A stretch of DNA of 17,289 nucleotides from Clostridium_AB sp036639235 (GTDB lineage Bacteria > Bacillota > Clostridia > Clostridiales > Caloramatoraceae). Position numbers and translations under genes: made by a program. Below are positions 12,620-17,289 of the stretch, piece by piece. Numbering within the stretch: position 1 is the stretch's first letter; the number at the start of each line of letters is the position of its first letter. The notes under the pieces are model-generated. The model had not been told where the DNA came from, searched no databases, and worked only from the letters and a program-made list of their open reading frames with translations. The stretch spans positions 1 to 17,289 of the forward strand of contig NZ_JAVWJB010000038.1 of NCBI RefSeq assembly GCF_036639235.1, given 5' to 3'.

Positions 12620-14323
12620 TTATATTTTAAATTGCTCTACTAAAGAAGATATGTTTTGGGCCATTTCTGCCTGTTCTTGGCTACTCATAGCAACCTGTTC
12701 AACAGCCATAGTTGTCTCATTAACACCTTCTCCAACGCCTTCCATAGCCTCAGCTGCAGCCTGTGCACTTTGGGCTATTCCCTGTATACCTTCACATATT
12801 TGCTCAACTGCATCTGTAATATCTTTAGTCATATCTGCTATATCTCTAGACATTTCGTTTACAAAAACTCCATCTCTTTCGTAGTTCTCACCAGTTTCAA
12901 CAAACTTATCAAGTAAAGGTTCTATTTCCTTACTAACAAATCCTAAAAGCTCATTACTACTTGAAGATAGACTTTCAAATGCACCTTGAACCTTGTCTAT
13001 TGTAGTCTTAACAAGGTCAACCTCACTTGAAGATTGTTCTGCAAGCTTTCTAACCTCGTCTGCAACTACAGCAAATCCACGGCCTGATTCCCCAGCCCTT
13101 GCAGCCTCTATTGCTGCATTTAGAGCTAGTAGGTTTGTTTGCTGGGAAATAGATGCTATTGTATCTGCCATTGACTTAATTTCATTAACTACCTTACCAC
13201 TTTCAATGCCTTGAATCACCTTTTCCTCAACGCTTTTATATACTGTTGAAGTAGTTTTAGCAGCTAGCCTACTTTCCTCTTCAATCTTAGCAGCTCTTTC
13301 CATTATATCCTTAGCATTGCTACTTCCAGTTTCAGCCTTATTTGATAATGCTTCAACATTAGCTGTAACCTGCTCTATAAATGCTGTTAACTGCTGTGTA
13401 GCAGCTGCTGATTGCTGGGCACCGCTTTTTACTTCTCCTGTTGCCATGTTAATAGTTTCAAGTTGTGATGAAACCTCCTCAACAGTAGCAGCAAGTTCCT
13501 CACTTAAGGCACTCATTCCCTGTGATGTTCCTGATAAATTAGAAATTAGGTTCTTTGTATTACTTTGAGCCTTATTAAGCCCAGCTGCAACAATTCCTAT
13601 TTCGTCATTTACCCTAATATCAACATCCTCTGATAAATCATAATTTGCCATTTTGTCAGCGAACTCACCAATTCCCCTAAGTGAACGGTTAATCCCCTTA
13701 ATAATTAAATATGCAAATAATATTGCTATTACTGTAGCACCTAATGTTATAAAGAATATCATATCTCTATTAAATAGGAACTCCTTATTTAATAGCTTAA
13801 TATCATTTGCTGCTACCTCATCATTGTACTTTATTATTTCTTCTATATCCTTAGATAAAGGCTTTTTAGTATCTGCAACTACTCCAAACTGTGTAGTTGC
13901 TCCCTTAATATTCTTACTTTCCATAAGTGCTATAAATTTATTAGTCTCTTCATAATAATTCTTTAAATCCGCCTCGATAGAATCAATAAGCTTTTTGTCC
14001 TTTGCATCAAGGTCTACTGAATTATATACCTTAACAGCCTCAGCATTAACTACTGAAAGCTCTTGAATCTCTTTTTTAAATTGTTGAAGCCTTGTCTCAT
14101 CATAGTAATTTAGAATAATAATTTGATCCTGGAACACCTTCTCAACGTTCTTATCTATTTTAGCTAGAGAAGTTATTCCTTTAATATTACTATAATAAAG
14201 ACCCTCAGCCATTTTGTTAATTTTGCTATTGCTAACTATTCCAGCAGCGCCAATAGCAATAACTACTACAAAACAAGTTATATAACTTAAAATTAGTTTT
14301 GTAGATATTTTAAAATTTTTCAC
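12620..14323 (-). CDS. Methyl-accepting chemotaxis protein
   Basis: A 567-residue transmembrane chemoreceptor. The order is: membrane helix 1 (about 10-30), an extracellular helical sensor of four-helix-bundle type (about 31-185), membrane helix 2 (VIAILFAYLIIKG), a HAMP domain (SLRGIGEFADKMA, then DEIGIVAAGLN), and a long signalling coiled coil. The coil holds the conserved tip QQTNLLALNAAIEAARAGE followed by GRGFAVVADEVRKLAEQ, which contacts CheA and CheW. The small sensor gives no hint of ligand. Translation could start at GTG 14332, but AAGGAG then lies directly against it. GTG 14323, three codons later, has AAGGAG 8 nt upstream and is preferred. It is 71 nt downstream of the AlaX gene on the same strand. 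Confidence 0.93.
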   Translation of the reverse strand: MKNFKISTKLILSYITCFVVVIAIGAAGIVSNSKINKMAEGLYYSNIKGITSLAKIDKNVEKVFQDQIIILNYYDETRLQQFKKEIQELSVVNAEAVKVYNSVDLDAKDKKLIDSIEADLKNYYEETNKFIALMESKNIKGATTQFGVVADTKKPLSKDIEEIIKYNDEVAANDIKLLNKEFLFNRDMIFFITLGATVIAILFAYLIIKGINRSLRGIGEFADKMANYDLSEDVDIRVNDEIGIVAAGLNKAQSNTKNLISNLSGTSQGMSALSEELAATVEEVSSQLETINMATGEVKSGAQQSAAATQQLTAFIEQVTANVEALSNKAETGSSNAKDIMERAAKIEEESRLAAKTTSTVYKSVEEKVIQGIESGKVVNEIKSMADTIASISQQTNLLALNAAIEAARAGESGRGFAVVADEVRKLAEQSSSEVDLVKTTIDKVQGAFESLSSSSNELLGFVSKEIEPLLDKFVETGENYERDGVFVNEMSRDIADMTKDITDAVEQICEGIQGIAQSAQAAAEAMEGVGEGVNETTMAVEQVAMSSQEQAEMAQNISSLVEQFKI

Positions 14324-14394
14324 CCTACTCACTCCTTGTTTAATTGCCTGTAACCCATAACTACCTATTATAAAACTGTTGAAGTGAAGCCTAC

Positions 14395-15603
14395 TTATAG
14401 TGTACCTATAATAATTCTTTGCGCATAATCCATGGCACTATCTATATTGCTAGCATTTTTTCCTGCACCCTGTGCAAGGAACTGACTTCCTCCACCTTTT
14501 CCATCAATAAGGGTTATAGCGTCTCTTAGAATGTCACTCATATTAACCTTTTTGATTCCCTTTGATGAAGTGAATATCATATTAACCTTATCTTCGTTTA
14601 TTGATGCAAATAATACAACTCTTTTGCCTTCCTCTGTAAGCTTAGCTGATAGTCTTGCAAGGTATTTTGTATCCTCACCCTTAAATGTCTTAGATATAAC
14701 CTCAACATCTGAAACCTTAGTGCTACTATCAATAAGCTCCTTAATTTCATATTCTGAAAGCATTGTTTTAAGTTTTTTTATATCCTCTGACTGGGTTTTT
14801 GAGCTGTTCATTATATTAGTAACTGTTTTAAGCAGATCATTTTCACCTGTGTTTAATGCGCGACAAATATCTCTTAAAATGGCTTCCCTTTTAAAAGTAT
14901 CATTTATAGCTCTGTTTCCTGCTAAGTACTCAATCCTAGTATTTCCCTTATTTTTTTCCCATCTTTTTATCTTAATAAGCTGAACCTCTAATGTATTTGA
15001 TGGATGTATTCCGCAACAAGCGTTAACGTCAAGGTCTTCAATCTTAACAACTCTAATTTCTTCATTAGTCTTTGGTAAATCTCTTCTTAGCTTTAATTTC
15101 TTAAGTTCACCCTTAGTTGGAGTTAAAACTTCAACTTTAAGGCTTCTCTTAATCATTTCATTAGCAAGAGCCTCAGCTTCTCTTATCTTATCCTCTTCTA
15201 AAAATCCAAAAATATCAACTGTACTTATCTCTGCTCCTAAATGGAACCCTACCGTATTAGCATTAAAATAATCATAAAAACACCCTGATAAGATGTGCTG
15301 TGCAAGATGTTGCTGTGCTCCGTCGATTCTTCTATCCCAATCTATACTGCACTTAACATTCTCCTTTTTCTTCGGCTCATCCTTAGAAACATGGTATATT
15401 ACTAAGTTTTCTTCGTAAACATCAATAATCTCTACGTTTTCTATTTTTCCAAGGTCACATGGTTGACCTCCTCCACCTGGGAAAAATGCTGTAGCATCTA
15501 GCACCATATGATAGTTTTCGTCTTTTTTCTCTAAATGTATAATATTAGCCTTAAATTCTTTTAGGTTCTGGTCACTGTAGAATAATTTTTGTGTTTTTTC
15601 CAT
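14395..15603 (-). CDS. Alanyl-tRNA editing protein, AlaX-L type with DHHA1 domain
   Basis: A 402-residue stand-alone editing protein related to the C-terminal half of alanyl-tRNA synthetase. FFPGGGGQPCDLG (40-52) opens the editing domain. The zinc ligands are visible as QQHLAQHIL (His99, His103) and CCGIH (Cys196, His200). After about residue 230 a coiled-coil linker (KTQSEDIKKLKTMLSEYEI) leads to a DHHA1 domain with GKGGGSQFLAQGAG near the C-terminus. AlaX proteins hydrolyse Ser-tRNA(Ala) made by error. Length fits the long AlaX class. GGAGGAATT precedes the ATG and an extended -10 lies upstream. It is divergent from the NTPase-methyltransferase gene. Confidence 0.9.
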   Translation of the reverse strand: MEKTQKLFYSDQNLKEFKANIIHLEKKDENYHMVLDATAFFPGGGGQPCDLGKIENVEIIDVYEENLVIYHVSKDEPKKKENVKCSIDWDRRIDGAQQHLAQHILSGCFYDYFNANTVGFHLGAEISTVDIFGFLEEDKIREAEALANEMIKRSLKVEVLTPTKGELKKLKLRRDLPKTNEEIRVVKIEDLDVNACCGIHPSNTLEVQLIKIKRWEKNKGNTRIEYLAGNRAINDTFKREAILRDICRALNTGENDLLKTVTNIMNSSKTQSEDIKKLKTMLSEYEIKELIDSSTKVSDVEVISKTFKGEDTKYLARLSAKLTEEGKRVVLFASINEDKVNMIFTSSKGIKKVNMSDILRDAITLIDGKGGGSQFLAQGAGKNASNIDSAMDYAQRIIIGTL

Positions 15604-15646
15604 ATATATTAATTCCTCCGACTCTTTTAATTTAATAATTTATTAT

Positions 15647-15655
15647 ATTATATCA
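15647..15655 (-). promoter_or_regulatory. Extended -10 promoter of the AlaX gene
   Basis: The minus strand reads TGATATAAT, 44-52 nt before the ATG of the AlaX gene. No clear -35 was found. Confidence 0.5.
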
Positions 15656-15717
15656 GATTCATACTAACTAAATATTTTACATTTATATTTTTTTACAGCT
15701 TAGCCTTGTTTTATTCA

Positions 15718-15755
15718 TTTACATAGGGTTAATTAATCTATTTTACATAGCGTTA
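15718..15755. repeat. Direct repeat TTTACATAGsGTTA in the divergent promoter region
   Basis: TTTACATAGGGTTA (15718-15731) and TTTACATAGCGTTA (15742-15755) match at 13 of 14 positions, 24 nt apart start to start. They lie between the divergent AlaX and NTPase-methyltransferase genes, just upstream of the candidate plus-strand promoter, and may be an operator. Confidence 0.5.
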
Positions 15756-15771
15756 TACTTACTAGATTATT

Positions 15772-15799
15772 TCGACATTTTCCTGTATTATGGTATTAA
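15772..15799 (+). promoter_or_regulatory. Candidate promoter of the NTPase-methyltransferase gene
   Basis: TCGACA (15772-15777), a 16-nt spacer and TATTAA (15794-15799) on the plus strand, about 20 nt before the ATG. It is a plausible but weak sigma-A match. Confidence 0.35.
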
Positions 15800-15820
15800 A
15801 ACTAGTGGAAGGGGATTTAT

Positions 15821-17116
15821 ATGAAGAATATATTATTAACAGGTCATACTGGGGTTGGCAAAACAACACTATTATATAAGATAATCGAAAGACTTAACCT
15901 TTCTATAGGAGGATTTAAAGTTGATAGGTATATTAATCAAATAGGTTCAACAGAAACCAAAACATTTATACTATCATCACTTTTTAATGGAATAGATAAT
16001 TTTATAATAGCAAAACTAAGAAGTACTGATTCCTCATTTGACATGAACATATTTCCTGAAGAATTTGAGAAGGCTTCAATTGCTGTAATGAATAGAAGCA
16101 TTATGGAGAGAGATGTTATTGTTTTAGATGAAATAGGTGTTATGGAGTCTAACTCCCCCCTATTTAAACAGTCTATTATAGACTCATTTGAAAGCCCTAA
16201 GCTAGTTATAGGAATACTCAAAGATCGTGATGCCCCATTTCTTAACTCTATAAGAAATAGGGATGACGTAGATATTATTAATGTTACATGTGAGAATCGT
16301 AGTTCATTACTTCAAACTATTTTAGATATGCTACAAAATCACTTTAAAGGTGATAATGTAATTAGAAATAATTATTTCTCAAATGATCATAATAGAATTT
16401 ACTGGTATGATAAGGCTCTAAGCCACAAAAACTGCGAATATCCAAAGATATTTTTAGATGAGATTTCTAAATATGTAGATATTAAAGGAAAATCTGTACT
16501 CGATATAGGCAGTGGTACAGGTGCATTTGCCCTTCCCCTATCTAAATCTGCTGAAAAAGTCACAGCATTAGATTTCTCTATTAATATGAGAGAGTTTCTT
16601 CAACTTAAATGCATTGAAGAAGAAGCCACTAATATCGAGCTTATAACCTCACCATTTGAGACTATTTTACTTAGCAAGCATAATATTATTATTAATGCCT
16701 TTGCTTCATCAGTTACTAAGTCCTATTCCTCTATGGAAAAAATAATAAACCTAGCAACCGACTATGTATTTATTATATCCCACCATGAGAAGGACAAGTA
16801 TAAATTCGGAGCAAACATATTAGAAAAAAAGCTAGGTAGAAGCCTTCTTACACAAAGAAGTGAACCTGAGGATGATATACATACAATGCTCAGCTCATTT
16901 AATGTAGATTATGAATACAAGGAAATAAACTTTAGCTTCCCACAATACTTTGAGGATATGAATGATGCTATTAACTTCTTCAAAAAATACTTTAACCTAA
17001 AAGACCTAGAAGTTCCTACAGTAACCACCTTCCTTAACGAAACCCTTATAAAAATAGACAATGGCTTCATCTACCCAGAAAACAGATGCAGCCGCTTCAT
17101 AGTAATTAAGAAATAA
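15821..17116 (+). CDS. Fusion of THEP1-like NTPase and class I SAM methyltransferase
   Basis: A 431-residue protein with two domains. Residues 1 to about 175 are a P-loop NTPase of the THEP1/NTPase_1 type: GHTGVGKTT (8-16), GGFKVDRY, VIVLDEIGVMES (99-110) and a terminal strand DIINVT. From about 195 on is a class I SAM-dependent methyltransferase with motif I VLDIGSGTG (226-234), an acidic residue after strand 2 (VTALDFS) and later strands (INAFASSV, YVFIISHHEKD). Each half looks complete, so this is a genuine fusion; the methyl acceptor and the nucleotide-driven role are unknown. GGAAGGGG precedes the ATG by about 7 nt. No partner gene lies within the window, and whether it relates to organometal metabolism is speculation. 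Confidence 0.85.
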   Translation: MKNILLTGHTGVGKTTLLYKIIERLNLSIGGFKVDRYINQIGSTETKTFILSSLFNGIDNFIIAKLRSTDSSFDMNIFPEEFEKASIAVMNRSIMERDVIVLDEIGVMESNSPLFKQSIIDSFESPKLVIGILKDRDAPFLNSIRNRDDVDIINVTCENRSSLLQTILDMLQNHFKGDNVIRNNYFSNDHNRIYWYDKALSHKNCEYPKIFLDEISKYVDIKGKSVLDIGSGTGAFALPLSKSAEKVTALDFSINMREFLQLKCIEEEATNIELITSPFETILLSKHNIIINAFASSVTKSYSSMEKIINLATDYVFIISHHEKDKYKFGANILEKKLGRSLLTQRSEPEDDIHTMLSSFNVDYEYKEINFSFPQYFEDMNDAINFFKKYFNLKDLEVPTVTTFLNETLIKIDNGFIYPENRCSRFIVIKK

Positions 17117-17289
17117 TTAAATTGGCTTAAATGAAACCTTTTTTTCATATCATCAATAAACTAATAACTAGAAGTTATTAGTATCGTGGCTTTTTCAAAG
17201 ACACCAACCCTGGCCTTTATCAGACAGAGTTAGTATCATGGTGAAATAAGTTAGCCCTGTACAACATTCATATAAGAAAATACTTAAAT
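17117..17289. other. Non-coding 3' end of the window with hairpins and a short direct repeat
   Basis: No gene is supported. An inverted repeat CTAATAACT/AGTTATTAG (17161-17181) lies past the fusion gene but lacks a T run directly behind it. A second hairpin (GTG-CTTT/AAAG-CAC, about 17186-17204) follows. TTAGTATCGTGG (17178) and TTAGTATCATGG (17230) form an imperfect direct repeat. It could be the leader or structured RNA of a gene outside the window. Confidence 0.3.

Noticed and set aside
12651..13568. Several plus-strand open frames opposite the chemoreceptor gene
   Set aside because: They are Ala/Ser/Cys-rich mirror frames typical of antisense to a chemoreceptor signalling domain, and they overlap one another without start signals.
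1..17289. Mobile elements, CRISPR arrays, rRNA or tRNA genes
   Set aside because: No transposase or integrase frame, no regularly spaced repeats and no tRNA cloverleaf or rRNA signature were seen on either strand.

Overview
The window is low-GC, AT-rich DNA with strong AAGGAGG-type ribosome binding sites, compact operons, rho-independent terminators and clostridial gene content (DegV, MBOAT with DHHW and DUF4358 partners, chemoreceptor, AlaX, TudS-like protein). It suggests an anaerobic member of the Clostridia, possibly Peptostreptococcaceae; I cannot name a species.

The centrepiece is a nine-gene minus-strand operon (about 7087 down to 1137 and 783) in which five genes look broken by an in-frame TGA but are intact selenoprotein genes. 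In transcription order: saoT (thioredoxin-like, C-A-Sec-C), saoE (ArsP/SO_0444-type efflux permease), saoC (lipoprotein ending Cys-Sec), a Cys-rich substrate-binding lipoprotein, saoB (membrane-anchored binding protein, Cys-Sec), saoP (ABC permease with Sec), saoA (ABC ATPase), saoL (MerB-like organomercurial lyase with Cys-Sec), saoD (DsrE-like). In every case the frame continues after TGA with family-consistent sequence, and a small hairpin with a G in the first two loop bases lies 17-24 nt downstream of the UGA, as expected of a bacterial SECIS element. Four of the five Sec residues sit next to a Cys. I recognise the set as the system that recent protein-family annotation names Sao (selenocysteine-assisted organometallic). 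Its chemistry is inferred: capture and import of an organometal(loid), carbon-metal bond cleavage by the lyase, thiol/selenol handling and efflux. No Sec machinery (selA, selB, selC, selD) is in this window.

Left of the operon, after a terminator (740-770), is a TudS/DUF523-like putative desulfidase gene. Its upstream region shares an almost identical 23-24 nt motif with the sao upstream region, which hints at shared control. Right of saoT is about 310 nt of intergenic DNA with a possible structured leader and a strong terminator (7398-7442).

From 7445 to 10505 is a minus-strand group of a DHHW-family protein, an MBOAT O-acyltransferase and a DUF4358 lipoprotein, probably acetylating an exported polymer. 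A plus-strand degV follows (10624-11472) with a bidirectional terminator. Then come minus-strand genes for a Gly-rich Tim44-like membrane protein, a methyl-accepting chemotaxis protein and a long AlaX-type tRNA editing protein, and finally a divergent plus-strand gene for an unusual THEP1-like NTPase fused to a SAM methyltransferase (15821-17116). The last 170 nt hold hairpins and a short direct repeat but no gene I can support.
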